A stretch of DNA of 64,000 nucleotides from Acephala macrosclerotiorum (Eukaryota > Ascomycota > Leotiomycetes > Helotiales > Mollisiaceae). Where the stretch lies: assembly GCA_014904845.1 (NCBI GenBank), contig MU119314.1, forward strand, positions 1-64,000, in the 5' to 3' direction. Below, piece by piece: positions 34,712 to 47,649 of the stretch. The stretch's first letter is position 1. Each line of letters begins with the position of its first letter. A program made the translations under genes and the position numbers. The notes under the pieces were generated by a model that saw only the letters and a program-made list of their open reading frames with translations, searched no databases and was not told where the DNA came from.

Positions 34712-36042
34712 TCATCGACAAACGTCGTAGCTGGAATATTGTCTCCCAGCCGTCCACTGTGTCAAGCGCTCGATCGTCCCCATATTCGAGCCTCTGTTGG
34801 TCTTCGCGAACACTGTATCGAAAGGATGGATGGTTGTTCCCCAGTATTGCTTCTCAAGTAACGGATCCAGACTCTCCTTACAAATGCTCTCGTACCCTGC
34901 CCCAGTTCTCATTGTACCCATCTGCACAGGTCCACCTCCAAGATCAACCTCCTCTCCTCTCGCCAAAGCGTCTCCAAACCCTCGATATGCAGACATCATA
35001 GCATCAACCTCGTATCCAGCAGCTTTCACCAACGCCGTAGAATATACCTCAACCGCAACCGCTTTCCAGTATTCATGTGGGCAGGAATTGATCCCAGGTG
35101 ACCACATCTCGGGAACGGGTTGATTCGGATCGTAAGGTGGGAGGGAAGCTTTGAACTTCTCGAGAAGCTCTTCGGAGGGATATAGGAGGGTCTCGAGACC
35201 CGCACGGTTGAGGGCCCAGAACATAGATTGGATGTGTGGCACGGGAGCTTCGCAATTCATGGTCATGCCGACGAGCTGGAAAACGCGGGGTCAGCGTTGT
35301 ATTACATGAATGCGGGCGTGTGGCACATTCGGAGAATAGAAATTGGACGACATACCTTTGTCTTCTCGTTCAACTTGTCAAGATAGACATCGCTCCAACA
35401 TTGGTTACTCCAGTATGGGAAGAAAGGACCTCGAATGCTGGCGTTCATCAAGATGTAGCGGTTGTAGGCCTTATAGGTATCGTTCGCGGTAAGGATCTCT
35501 GCGAATGCGCCCAGGTCATAGCAATCGTTTGCGCGCTTGACGAAGCGGATGTTGTCTCTCTTGGGGAGGAGGTTCGCGGCGTCTGTCTCGCCATTGAGGA
35601 CGAAGAGGAAATCTGCAGCATCGTGGAGGGCATGGCGGATGAAGAATTCGAGGTTCAGTCGTGCGCCAGGGGTGTCGAAGAAGGCGTAGAGGATCAGGGG
35701 ACGGTCTGCGGTCGAGTTGTGTTTGGGAAGAGGCGGTGGAGGATGTGAGGGTGTAGGTGTAGGGAAGTTCGAGGCTGAGTATGCGACGGCGGAGGTGGGT
35801 GGGGTGTCGAGGAGAGGATGCTCTTCATGTATAATAGCCTTTGTCACGCCAGCGATGGCCCGCGAGTCCTTCTACTGTGTATCAGCGGCTGTATCTTTGC
35901 GTATGATTGGAGTGAGACCTACCACCATAGATGGGACGTTGAGGAACCAAACCATCCAAACCAGAAGCAGAATCGTAAGAGCTGCAACCCAGGTTCTCCT
36001 TCCCTGTGAAGTCTTGGTCATGATAGTCGATATGGCGGCCAT
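34712..36042 (-). CDS. Type II membrane protein, glycosyltransferase-like
   Basis: Three exons (36042-35923, 35871-35356, 35275-34712) give 399 residues; introns of 51 and 80 nt are in phase 0. Residues 15 to about 36 form one membrane anchor (WVAALTILLLVWMVWFLNV), followed by a Pro-rich stem. The lumenal domain has LYAFFDTPGARLNLEFFIRH, FLFVLNGE, DCYDLGAFAEIL, YILMNASIRGPFFPYW and VGMTMNC. This looks like a Golgi glycosyltransferase-type fold in a conserved fungal family, but I do not recognise a named member. No classic DxD was confidently assigned. It is convergent with the Erg26-like gene. Substrate and linkage are unknown. Confidence 0.75.
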
Positions 36043-38850
36043 TGTCAATCGTGTATCTGACGATGAACCCCTCGAAAGACAAAGGAAAAGAAAGAGGGGA
36101 GGACGGGGACCCAGATAGAAGAAGAAGCAAAAAGAGGAGAAGCAAGAAGCATATGAGACATCATGTTCGAGATTGTACCCTAGTCGCTCACCTTTACACC
36201 AACGCCTCCAGCTCCAAATGGGAAGAGGCAGGAGGATCCGCAGGTTAGCCAGCATCTCGATTAAGTTCCAACGCTTCGATTCATGCCGAACCAATCCATA
36301 CGAGATCTTGGTATCCTTCGCTGTTCTTGGTATGGTTTGTGAGTTCTTCGTAAATTGCATCCGATGGACGAACCAGCGTTGGGTCTGAGCCCGACAAGAG
36401 TTTTGATTTACCTGAGATTACGCACTCCTTTCTTAGTCTTCTGGTTTGTATGCTGTCTGATTTGTGATCCACTGCGATCCGGAGGTGCTTGGCACTTGCG
36501 GCGAAGACTGCTAGGAGGCGATACCTGTGGAATTTTCTAAGAATACGATTATCACGGAAAGATACCAACCGCCAAGCCACCACCTTGTTGAGATCTAGGT
36601 CGGTCCCAATGCCTGTTCGTATCTCATTTCTTGTCTCAGAAGTCTATTCAAAAGATGCCCGAAATTATTAACAAGGTTTAATTGTATGCTTAGATCCCGA
36701 CGGGAACTGCAGAATAGGGGTCTTCTTCCCTGTCTGCCCGCCTTAATTTTACGGACGACGTCGCGGAGACAGACGTGCGGCCAGCGATTGGTGCTTCTAT
36801 TTCGGAAACTACTTTAGGGGTCGGGTTAAAGCCGACATTTTACGGCATTCTGCATGTTGGCGGTGTTGAATATATTCATCTGTTTGCTATTTTTTGAAGA
36901 TACAAGCGGCGAGTTGAGTATATCGATCATGTTTTGAATGGAGGAGTGGGACGGTGTGAATTCGGGACCGAACGGATAAGTCTTTCCACGACTTGGTGCA
37001 CTTAGCATCACCCACACAGATGCTCTAGGAGTTTGAACACCACAGAACGCGTCACCATGTATGCACCAACTTCGAAGTCTTGACGTTTCGACTCTTCACA
37101 CTGTTTGTAAGATACTTTATTAGGTTGCCGTCTTCCGTGGCAGCTGTTTCGGAGTATCTCCGTACAGCGGCTCTTGACTTCGAAGGCAAAAAGTATGTTA
37201 AGTTACAAACCGTGGCTAGTACATGAGATCGACTTATTATCGCATTCTTGACTTGTTTACTCGTATCTCGTGATCGTCTTTATAGCAGTCATCAGTTTGA
37301 GAAGCCACGGCGCGAGGTGGCGGGATGGCGGGGTATTGATTAGGAATTGAGATGGGTGTACTAGGAAGCAGTGATCGAAGAGACCCGTTGGATCTTCAAG
37401 CGTACATAACATAAGAAGATCCAGTCCTTTTACCGCACATAACGCTACGTGATATCATTAGATGGAGAAGACTACAAGACTACCAAAGCATCTTAGTTCG
37501 AAACCTTAAATCTTATCAAGATTAAGAGGGAATACAACTGTTTTGAGAACTCGAGTAATGGCCTTGGTCTATTCTCTTTGTATGGTAGGAGCCATGGAAG
37601 AGGCGTAGCACACTCTCCAAGCGTATTCACGTGACACAAGCCACACCAACAATGTCAGGGCCAAGCTCAAGGGCTCAATGGAGGCCAGCGTCAATCAAAA
37701 GTAGATTGGACTAACAGGCGAGGAAGGAAGGTTCATGCTTAAGAAATCGATAACCACTGTGCCAGATATAATGACTCCACATGATAGGATTGGAATATCA
37801 TCTCACCTGAAGTTATCAGTCTCACTCCAGCCTGGGCGAATAGTGCATTCATAGGCTGTATTTGTACTATTGAAGCATGTCTGAAGACTCGTTGGCGATA
37901 CTTTACGGAAGTACCTGGATCTCCTGGACATGCTCCTACGAATCACGAACGTCACCCAAGACATGAAAATGGCGCAGCCGAATGCTTGAACGAAAGGGGG
38001 GAAATGGAGAAAGAATTCAAATCGGTCTCATTTCAAAGGAATTCCTTCTCCTCGTCGCATCTCAGGACGTGACCCTCAAGTCCAATCCCCGTTCTCTTCG
38101 AAGCCTCAGCCAGAAACAAGCTTCAAAAAGCTAAACTCTCTCAACAATGTTAAATCGCGACATTAACTTTCCAAAAGTCAGGCAAATATGAAGACAATGA
38201 GATCTCACACCGTGAAATGACTTGTCGCTCAGAATCTCCACCTGCTAGGCTGCCATCTGATCTATATATCCTCTCGACACGCGTTTCAGCCACTCGAAAT
38301 GACTCGGCGATTCGAATCAACCACTCATGAAGACCCAACCGCTCTCAACCGGTCGCGAAAAGCTCAGAAACAACGACGACGATAGGTGGTGCAGCACTTC
38401 AATTGAGGCTGTGCAACCGTTCGAAAGTCTTGGCTCTTTTCCATCTGTTCATGACCCCTCAAAATGTCTCTGCGAATGCCGAGCTCAGGCCAAGAGATTA
38501 CGACGCGGACAACGACGAGGCTCTTACCACGAAGTATACTTGTGCTGGCTTTCATCCCATCAATTGACGAACTCAAATACTTGCATCTGACTACCAAGCG
38601 AGATACATTCGGATCTAATTGCCGCCTGCAACGTGACGAAACGAAACGGCCGTTGATGAGGCGAGAGAGCGGGTTTTGCTGCCAGGACCCTTGGACTTCG
38701 GACGCCGACGCGACATCAATTTCACGAGGCAACGAGAAGCGTTTCTAACTGTGCCGCAACATCAATATTAACAAAATTCCTCAACTTCTGGCTTCCTCAA
38801 CTTCCTCTACCTCTTGAGTATTCACCAGCACATCTGCGACAACTGCGATC
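36043..38850. other. Long intergenic stretch, no gene recognised
   Basis: About 2.8 kb with normal base composition but no supported gene. Open frames up to 122 codons (for example 38364-38732, minus) have Arg/Ser-rich content and no domain, start context or splice support. A strongly diverged relic or a non-coding RNA cannot be excluded. Confidence 0.4.
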
Positions 38851-40575
38851 ATGAAAGCAATGAAGGGGATGAATGTTAACCGCATGTTTGGTTCACTGAA
38901 GCGCAAACGTAAGCAAACCGCCGCGTCTCCGGTTTAAATTGCATAACTAATGCAGATACAATAGCAACTTCGACGAATTCAAATGGAGGACCAGTAGATT
39001 CAGGTCTAGATACTCCAGAAGCAAATGCGACGAGGAATGTCGTATGTTTAGGAATGATGAGGCTGTTGGACGAGGCTGATGATTTGCGCAGCGATTATTC
39101 TGCGAATCTGGAGGACCAAATGGATCTGTATGTTCTGCATGCGGAACCCACATCTGCGAGGCTAATAGGAGAATAGGGCGAAGAAGTTCTCTATCTGCCA
39201 ACGATTGTCGAATCCTGCGAATCCTCTCCTTCCGCTGCGAAAGAAGCCGCCTACGTGATTCGGAAGTTCTTGTCGAAAGATAACTTCGGCAAACCGTACG
39301 TCCAATACAACGGCATTATGCTTATTCGGATTCTGGCGGATAATCCGGGAAAGACGTTTACAAGGAATATGGATGCAAAGTTCGTAGAGACGGTGAAGGA
39401 ACTGCTGCGAGTAGGACGAGATCCGAGCGTCAAGCAAATATTGATGGAGACTTTGGATACATTCCAAAGAGACAAGGCAGATGATGAGGGATTGGCCAAG
39501 TTGAACGAGATGTGGAAGAAGGAGCATGAGAGGATGGTCAAAATACATGTGAGTGGTGCCTATGGGTTAAATTCTGCTTTGCTAACTTTTCAAGGGCCCT
39601 GCTGGACCACGAGTCTTGAATGCTCCTCCTTTCCCTAATCAAGGCCCAGAGTACTTCTCGAGAAACCACCACAGTCGAAGGTTACCCCCTCCGCACGAAC
39701 TTTCCACACGAATCGAAGAAGCCAAGACATCAGCAAGTCTGTTGGCGCAAGTCGTACAATCAACGCCTCCTTCCGAACTTCTTTCGAACGATCTCGTTCG
39801 CGAATTTGCAGATCGGTGCCAAAGCGCTAGCAGGAGCATACAAGCATACATGATTGCAGAAAATCCAAGCCCAGATAATGACACGATGGAGACTTTGATC
39901 GAGACAAATGAGCAACTGAGCAAGGCGCTCAACCAACACCAGCGAGGAGTTTTGAATGCCAGGAAGATTCTAGGTATCAACGGGGAGCCTGGCACAACAC
40001 CACCAGCAAGTGGAGGATACTATGCTCCTGACGGCGCTCCTCCGAACAGGACAGACTATGTGCCTCCTGTTGGTCCTCCGCCGAATAGAAGCTCGGGTTA
40101 TGGCAATGGCGTTGGTCCAACACCAGGTTCGGGCTTCGTCCCTCCACAAGGACCACCTCCAGGACGAACAGAATCAGGGTTTGTTCCGCCTGCCGGTCCT
40201 CCTCCTGTTCTCTCATCGAAGCCTGTACCAAGAAAGGCTACCAAAGGCCCACAAGTACCTCCACCAGGAGACTACGCGCCAACCGGAGACGACGACGAGA
40301 ATCCATTCTCAGATCCCAAGGACAAGCCAACCATTCCATTTCCTAAAGACCAACAACCTACAGCAACAGGTACATTCAATGACCGACTAGGCATTGAGCC
40401 CTACCATCCTGGATTCAGAGAAACTCCAAGCTATGTTGGAAGACAAGATAGCTCGACAAACCATGCTACGATGCATGCTGCTGTTCCCGAGACCCCGGAT
40501 GTGGATGATGAGGGAAGGGCTAGGGATTTGTATGGTGTTACGCCCGGTGTCAAGGCGCCTGTTTACAGATATTGA
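38851..40575 (+). CDS. VHS-GAT domain protein, Lsb5-like
   Basis: Five exons (38851-38908, 38956-39041, 39092-39127, 39177-39548, 39595-40575) give 510 residues with consistent phases; one exon is only 36 nt. The first 200 residues fit a VHS-type superhelix, with the block AAYVIRKFLSK, MLIRILADNPGKTFTRNMD and MWKKEHERM. A GAT-type three-helix region follows (about 225-320; TRIEEAKTSASLLAQVVQS to LNQHQRGVLNARKIL). The C-terminal half is Pro/Gly-rich with repeated PPxGPPP units. Yeast Lsb5 has this order and links actin regulators with ubiquitin-dependent endocytic traffic. The protein should be cytosolic and recruited to endosomes or the plasma membrane. It is likely a conserved housekeeping gene. 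Confidence 0.85.
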
Positions 40576-42339
40576 GCGTTGCATTGAGAAGGATTGGGGT
40601 TCCGATGATTATGATTCGATGAGACGGGACAAGTGTTCGCATTGCATTCTTCCTGTTTCTCGACGAGTTGGATAGCGGCATTTTGATACCAATTGAACCT
40701 TTTATTACTGCGCGGTTTCTGTTCCCAAACAATTTGTGATGTTGAATCTGGCGCCCCAGCCCTATAGGGACATTCTCTCTCTGCGGTGCAACCTTCAATT
40801 GTGTGGTGAGAAGGTGTTGACTTACAGCGAGTGCTACTTTCCTTGAATTTAGTCCTACCTTTGCAATGGTTTTCCTGCTATCTTGCATTTGCTGCTGATC
40901 CAGAGTGTTTGGTTGTGCCGCGCTCCCATGTCCCAAGTCACTAGAGGCTTCGAATAGCCTCTACTCCATCTTGTCAAATTGCTTGGTCCCTGCCGTAGCT
41001 CTTATTTTCGGTTCTTTCGTCGTCGTTCTCATATTCTTTTTCAGCAATGAGGATGTATGAAATGTCTCTCAGGGAGGATGGATGAACGCTGTATCTGTTA
41101 ACGAGGTGGGAGAGAAATCCTTGACGTGTGTTATTGGATGTGGGGTAAGGCTGCCTTGCACGAACGTCTCCGGGTCGTGCCATCCCCCACTTTCCGCGAG
41201 GGTCCTCCCCGGATACAGAGAAGCTATTCACGAAGTAGTTCTGGCACCACTGGGATATCTTCGGCTCCACTTTGGTGCTTGCCGTGAGCATTTGTAAAGT
41301 TCTCTGAGTGATTATAAGATGAACTTGCAGCTCTCATCCGATACCATAGTGGACCGCGAGAGTTGTTCTTGGGACTCCTCCGTGATCGGGCATGAAAAAT
41401 CGCATTCTCATGACTCAACATTTTGAGAACCGGAAAGCTAAGGTTGAAGTATCGGCCCTTTGTAGACTCCATTCTACAATGGAGACCACCTCCACAGTTT
41501 CTCCAGACGTATCCCAGTGGCCTGTTCGGATCGTTCGTGGGGTTCCATGGACACAGGGCAGATATCCAAAGCTGTGGCTGTGGGTCCGAAAGCATAATGT
41601 TCATGATTTTCTTACGGGAATATGATAAGTTGAGGAAGCTCCGCCGACACGGTATCTCCGGCCGAAGCCTGTGAAGTGGACGGTCCAGCAGATGTGCAAT
41701 TCCTCCACCCAATCACGATATCTCCAAGTGGAAGAGAACGAATACGTCCCGCCTGGATCGGAAGCTTCTCTCGCGCGCAGCCGAATTGTGGGGAAAGAAG
41801 CTCCTGACCGCGAGATGCAGCGTGGGGTCGAACATGGAGGGCGGGGGATTTTCTACCCGACGTTCTCCCGGTCAACCCATGCATCACTCCACCTCCGCGC
41901 TCTCCTACCCCTCGTCCGCCCCTCGTCCGCCCCTCGTCCGCCCCTCGTCTGCGCCCCAAAAAGGTTGATCTGCCCCGCATTGCGCTCTCCAAGATCTTTG
42001 CCCTGCACGAGACGCTTGCTCCTCACTTGGGAGTCGAACTCAATCGGCCCTTCCCCCTCTCCTTCACCACTTTCGACGGCAGTTCCTGGTCTTCGATGAG
42101 CTCCGTTTTTATCGTACACGAACCCAACCTCTCGTCCCAAAGATGGGCGAATTGGCCAATCGCATCCTCATCACGCCCCGCCGTTGAACGTCGCCATTCA
42201 AGCCGGCCAGCGGGGATTTCAAGATGGCAGCTCGGAGCGGCAGCGCGTGTCCCGCACCAGGCTGAACATAAATACGCAGCGAGCCAGCCTTGTTTTTCCA
42301 ATCCAAGCTGCAACCTCGTCACAAATCTGATCTTTAATC
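40576..42339. other. Intergenic region upstream of beta-glucosidase
   Basis: About 1.76 kb with no supported gene. It includes a short CCCTCGTCCG tandem repeat near 41906-41946 and Arg-rich spurious frames around it. It presumably holds the GH3 gene promoter, but no carbon-control site was confidently identified. Confidence 0.4.
41906..41948. repeat. CCCTCGTCCG short tandem repeat
   Basis: Four consecutive roughly 10-bp units of CCCTCGTCCG (last one ending CCCTCGTCTG) in the intergenic region. Units differ by at most one base. Confidence 0.75.
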
Positions 42340-44948
42340 ATGGTGTCGTTCAGCAAGCAGCAATTGGCGCAAGCCGCGCTGCTCTCCGTTGCGCTTTTTC
42401 AATCTTCCGCGCAAGCTGCGAACATCACAGAGGACAGCTTCTTCTATGGCCAATCCCCGCCTGTGTACCCGTCTCGTAAGCCACACCCTGCTGTCCCACA
42501 ACTCAGCTAACAATCCCAGCTCCCATGCCAGGAAGCGCATCATGGGCCACAGCATACGCCAAAGCCGTCGCCCTCGTCTCACAAATGACACTCGAAGAGA
42601 AGGCCAACATCACAGTCGGGTACACTCCCCTGACAGGCTGCTCAGGCGAGACAGGCTCAGTCCCCAGACTCAATTGGCCCGGGCTCTGCCTTTCGGATGC
42701 TGGCAATGGCCTCAGAGCAACGGATTTCGTGAATGGATGGCCAAGTGGCATTCATGTTGGTGCGGCGTGGAATAAGAATCTGGCGTATCAGAGAGGTTTG
42801 CATATGGGAGGGGAGTTCAAGACGAAGGGTGTTCATGTTGCGTTGGGACCAGTTGTGGGACCGTTGGGGAGAGTGGCTGAGGGTGGAAGGAATTGGGAGG
42901 GGATCAGCAATGACCGTAAGTCGTTCGGACATTTTGAAGAACAGACCTGACTTTTTGCAGCATATCTCTGCGGCGCACTTGCTGCTGAGACAGTGTCAGG
43001 CATTCAAGGCGCAGGTGTCACGACGTCCGTGAAGCACTTCATCGGCAACGAGCAAGAGACCGACCGAAACCCAGACGGAGATGTGGCTGCCGTTTCATCC
43101 AACATCGACGACAAGACACTTCATGAGCTATATCTCTGGCCATTCACAGATGCTGTCCACGCCGGAGCTGGTAGCATCATGTGTTCGTACAACAGAGTCA
43201 ACAACTCGTATTCTTGCCAGAACAGCAAGCTACTGAATGGTATCTTGAAGACTGAACTTGGATTTGAAGGCTTTGTAGTCAGCGATTGGACCGCTCAGCG
43301 TAAGCTACTAGAAATGAGGATCACGGCAGTTGCTGATACTCGCAGACACCGGTCTTTCTTCCGCTCTTGCAGGCTTGGATGTTGTGATGCCAGATTCCAC
43401 CTACTGGGGCGTGAATGGAGGAAACTTGACGATCGCCGTGAATAATGGCAGTTTGGCATCAGCGCGAGTGACCGATATGGCAACTCGTCTCGTGGCTTCA
43501 TGGTATCAGAGGGGCCAAGATGTGAGTTCTTCTGGTCCCATTTCAATTCTTCCTGCTAACTGATCAGACCGACTTTCCCGAAGGCGGCATCGGCATGCCA
43601 CTCAACTACTACACACCTCACAAGCCTGTCTACGCACGAGACCCCTCGTCCCAAACTATACTCCTGAACGGAGCCTTGGAGGGACACGTCCTAGTCAAGA
43701 ATGTCAACAATGCCCTTCCTCTCAAATCGCCCAAGCTCCTCTCGATCTTCGGCTACGATGCCGTAGCACCTCAGAAATTTGATGTTGGAGCACCAACAGA
43801 CATCATCTCACCTTGGTCCTTCGGATCAGAATCCCTCGACTACGTCCCCTTCATCAGCTCCGTGCCAGCACCTCAAATCGCCATCAACGGAACCATCGTC
43901 AGTGGAGGTGGTAGCGGAGCCAACGCGCCGGCTTACATCTCTGCTCCGATCGATGCCTTAAAGGAGCAAGCTTATTTGGATGGCACTTCTCTATTCTGGG
44001 ATTTCTATGATAACAATCCAACGATTGATACGAGCTCTGATGCTTGTCTTGTGTTCATCAACGCGTTTGCTACTGAAGGGAGTGATCGTTTGGGTCTTCA
44101 TGGTCAGTCTCACCCTTCCCCCTTTTCAAGCACACTTACTGACTGAGGGAATAGACGACTACTCAGACGCCTTGGTCCAGAACGTAGCCGCAAGCTGCAG
44201 CAACACAATAGTAACAATCCACAATGCGGGCATCCGCCTCGTAGATCAATGGATCGACCACCCCAACATCACAGCTGTGATTTTCGCCCATCTCCCAGGT
44301 CAAGACTCCGGCCGTGCTCTTGTGCAACTTCTTTACGGTGTACAGTCATTCTCTGGCAAACTTCCATACACGGTTGCGAAGAACGAGAGTGATTATACGA
44401 ATGCTGGCCAACCTTCTTTGCCAGAAGGAGATTATCAGCTGTTCCCTCAGAGCGACTACTCCGAGGGGATTTACATCGACTACAAAGACTTTGATGCCAA
44501 GAATATCACTCCAAGATATGAATTTGGCTTCGGTCTCACCTACACCACATTCTCGTACTCCGACTTGACGATCGAGAAACTCGCTGGAGTATCAACATCC
44601 AGCCTCCCTCCGGCGCCAGAAACAATCATCGAAGGCGGCATTGCCTCTCTCTGGGACGTCGTTGCGCAAGTCACAGCAACAATAACCAACACAGGCTCCG
44701 TGGACGCTGCTGAAATTGCTCAACTTTATGTTGGCATTCCAGGTGGACCTGTCAGGCAGTTAAGAGGATTCAGCAAGGTTGATATTCCAGTTGGAGCCAA
44801 TGTTACCGTGGAGTTTGATCTCCAGAGAAGAGACTTGAGCGAGTGGGATGTGGAGGAGCAGAGTTGGGTGTTGCAGAGTGGGAGCTATCCTATTTATGTT
44901 GGTGCAAGTAGTAGGGACTTGCCTTTGGTGGGGTCGTTGACTATTTGA
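42340..44948 (+). CDS. Secreted GH3 beta-glucosidase
   Basis: Six exons (42340-42475, 42520-42915, 42961-43299, 43346-43521, 43568-44102, 44155-44948) give 791 residues with consistent phases. An N-terminal signal peptide ([15 protein letters not shown]) is followed by the GH3 TIM-barrel with NVTVG-like [27 protein letters not shown] and the nucleophile segment GFVVSDW (Asp286). The second alpha/beta domain and a C-terminal fibronectin-III-like domain follow ([11 protein letters not shown], then the [12 protein letters not shown] segment). Size and order fit fungal BglF/BglG-type enzymes that release glucose from cello-oligosaccharides outside the cell. Several NxS/T sites support secretion. 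No break was seen. Confidence 0.93.
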
Positions 44949-45260
44949 GGGTAATGAAGGGTTGGGATGAAGTAATGATGAATGATAATGAGATAATGTC
45001 CTTGCATCGATGTTCTGAAAGCTAGCTGTGCTCGTGTCCTTCATCCTAGACGCCTTTGTACTTGTAAACCGACACCAGGGTTGTGTCTTCGGCCAAAGGA
45101 TGCCATTTTCTCGAGCAAAATAGGACAGGCATAGAGTCCTAGGAAGAGATCGAGTACTGATAGCGCTACAGGAGCCTTAGTTATGTTCTTCACAGCATAA
45201 CGTAGGGCACATGCTACTGAGGTGTGCAAGATTGCAGCTATGCCATTCGATAAGTGGTAT
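44949..45260. other. Convergent intergenic region
   Basis: Short spacer between the 3' ends of the beta-glucosidase and the methyltransferase-like gene. Nothing beyond expected polyadenylation regions is seen. Confidence 0.35.
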
Positions 45261-46326
45261 TCATTTCTTCCTCTTCCAAACATACATGCCTTCATCCTTC
45301 CCAGCAAAACTTGGCATCGCAATCCTGCATGTCATCTCCCACCCAGGCATCTCCCTCTCGAAATACTCTTCCACAGTACAGTCGGCGAACCCTGTATACC
45401 GATTGGCGTTCTGCGTCCCAACCACTACTACGGTATCTCCTTTATATGCTTGGAGCACCCTCTTCGTGAATATTTCAGCAGTGACCATGTAGACCATCAA
45501 CAATATCCTATCCTTGCTACCATTATTCCGCTTTAGGTATTCGACTCCGTCACTCTTCATTGTGTCTGAGACCCACATCGTTCGATATTCGCTCGCCATG
45601 TTGTCCACAGCCTGGACATTGACCTTCGCTCTTCGCAGCATGTATGCCCAGTATCCATTCCCACTCGCCATATCAACCACTCCATCTACTCCTGCCTCTT
45701 TCGCCAGCTCCAATATGATGTACAGCGCTTCGCAGCTTGGCACCACGCAGCAAAAGTGGTGGTAGAAAACAGGGAGAATTGGGTGTGTCATCTTCGCATT
45801 CGCAGGATGTGCATAGGAGGGATCTAGCAGTAGGCCAAGGAAGGACGTCAATTGGCAAGATAAAGCCCAAAGATCGTAGTATGGGTTGACATGTGTCTTC
45901 GATTTCGGAACTTTCGTCGAGCATATTTGTCTGGATTGTAAGTATTGTGCCACAAGCCTTCGAGCTGAGGCTTTCTTCGCGTTCGCAACGTAGGCAGTCA
46001 AGGCTTTCGATGTATCGGTTGTGGGAGAAAAGATGGATGTGTAGGCTGCTATGTCTGTGGAAGGGACCTCGGTCAGTGAATCTTCTGCTGTAGAGCATGA
46101 AGAGGAGAGGATATACGTTGATCTGCTGCCCATGTGATTGGTATTTGTATTTCAAGCCTCCGCCTTCAAGCTGTGCCTGGATCTGAGAAAGCATCATCGC
46201 GAATGATTCGGCGCGATAGATGTATTCGTCGTCATCTGGGAGATCAAAGGTCTCGCGAATAGTTTTCGAGAAGTCATTGTCAATTATGCCGTGCCAATTG
46301 TTGAATATCTCGTCTGGAGACGGCAT
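45261..46326 (-). CDS. SAM-dependent methyltransferase-like protein
   Basis: Two exons (46326-46117 and 46067-45261) give 338 residues; the 49-nt intron has a GTATAT donor and its acceptor was chosen to keep phase 0. The second half has VDMASGNGYWAYMLRR, which fits motif I of class I methyltransferases, followed by an acidic post-I strand (VNVQAVDNM). A region with FAGKDEGMYVWKRKK forms the C-terminus. The first half is helical, with no recognised domain. Fungal proteins of this type are mostly uncharacterised, so neither substrate nor product can be given. It is convergent with the GH3 gene. The exact acceptor is uncertain by a few codons. Confidence 0.65.
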
Positions 46327-46828
46327 TGTGGTGATGCTGATGCTGGATTGGAGAGAGTTCGACGTGGGCTGTCAGCGTCATTGACCCCACTAGAGGTGCA
46401 ATTTTAGCGATGGCCGAGAAAAGTTTAGCGACTCGGCTCCCCTAAAAGCCCCCTGAACGACGAGTGAGATTCACGAGAACGCCTTCATGCGTTGGCTTAG
46501 ACGTGCTTCAATTTCCACAAAGAGTAGTCTGTAGGTATATACCCTAATGCCAGTCTCTCAGCTTGCCATACAAAGTCATCAAATGGGTGTATCCGTGCAT
46601 ATTCGTGAAGTGACGGCCAAGCCCAGATGTGCAGCTTCCTCTTTCAACTGTGTTCATTCAGTAACGTCTTAGTTCTGTGATGCAATTATCTTGTGCAAGT
46701 GTACAAAGGAGTGTCCCGTGTGATTGTTGATTTCTGTATCTAGCCCCTAGCCCTGGAAATTGTCAGCTCAATCCATAGCAATCGAGATCATAGCTAGGTA
46801 CCATTTTCTCTCCTTGTCTCGGCCAGGT
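46327..46828. other. Intergenic region
   Basis: About 500 bp between two minus-strand genes, the likely promoter of the methyltransferase-like gene. No specific motif was recognised. Confidence 0.35.
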
Positions 46829-47209
46829 CTATTCATCCCATCCCCAAATGCCCAAATAGCGATATGACCAATCAACGACGCGCCATGCCACGTAGAAGAG
46901 GAACGCAACGTAGAGACCACCTAGCAATTGTTTCCACAGTGCACTGTCTGGTAGATTTTCAGAGGCTGGGTTTCCAGCAGGGAGAGCAGCACGTCTTCCC
47001 AGGCTGGACTTTACTCTCGCGGAGATGCCTATGATCATTGGGATTGCTGGCGGGGACGCATCCTCTGTGGCGGATAGTAGAGGTAACTGGGTGATTGATA
47101 ACGGAGAGGAGGAGGTTGTGATCGTGGAGAGTTTGGCGAAGTTGGTGGTGAGGAGGGCCATGATGGCGAGGAGGAAAACCAGAAGATGATGCATCTTTTC
47201 TGGCGTCAA
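46829..47209 (-). CDS. Small hypothetical membrane protein
   Basis: An open frame of 126 codons. The start may be the second ATG (MHHLLVFLL), which begins a typical signal-like hydrophobic segment (LLVFLLAIMALLTTNFA). A Ser/Thr/Pro-rich stretch follows, and a second hydrophobic segment lies near the C-terminus (LLGGLYVAFLFYVAWRVVDW), ending GIWGWDE. Two hydrophobic ends with an ordinary middle make a real small membrane protein plausible, but no family is recognised. No intron is needed. Confidence 0.42.
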   Translation of the reverse strand: MTPEKMHHLLVFLLAIMALLTTNFAKLSTITTSSSPLSITQLPLLSATEDASPPAIPMIIGISARVKSSLGRRAALPAGNPASENLPDSALWKQLLGGLYVAFLFYVAWRVVDWSYRYLGIWGWDE

Positions 47210-47649
47210 GAGTCCGTGGGCTTTTGATGGTTGCGCAGTGGAGGAGCTTTGTGGAACGCGGGGGTGTCTGGGTATCGCGGAGGTGTTTGTGAAGTTGGAG
47301 GTGTTGGAGGAAAGCGGCGGTGTTTTTGGTAAGAGGTGTCTGTGGATCGTGGGGATTCTTTCAGATAGCGGACCGTCTTGGAGACGACGGCAATATCTGT
47401 AAGTCGCAAAGCTTCCGCGGATGGCAATAATGTTTGTCTTGAATGCTGCTTGCTTTTGCCTTCTTTGATTAGATCGCGTTTAGTGTAGCACATCAAGGGG
47501 GGCGATGGGTAAGTAAGAAGGCTCCTATCGACGAAGGCTCTGAGTTCTCCCTCTGCACTAACACTGAGAGATACGGTTAGAAGGAAGACACAAGGTTCAG
47601 GTAGTCCCCTCTCCAACTTATGCAACTCTCATGTCAAAGATCATCAGTC
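47210..47649. other. Divergent intergenic region
   Basis: About 440 bp between the starts of two small hypothetical genes on opposite strands. A Pro/Thr-rich minus-strand frame here is judged spurious because it has repeats of short simple motifs and no domain. Confidence 0.35.

Noticed and set aside
38364..38732. 122-codon minus-strand frame
   Set aside because: No domain, biased Arg/Ser content, and no start or intron context.
41612..42140. Arg/Gly-rich frames on both strands
   Set aside because: They come from the CCCTCGTCCG tandem repeat; no protein family.
47206..47625. 139-codon minus-strand frame upstream of the small membrane protein
   Set aside because: Pro/Thr/Arg simple-sequence character and no domain; more likely the promoter region.
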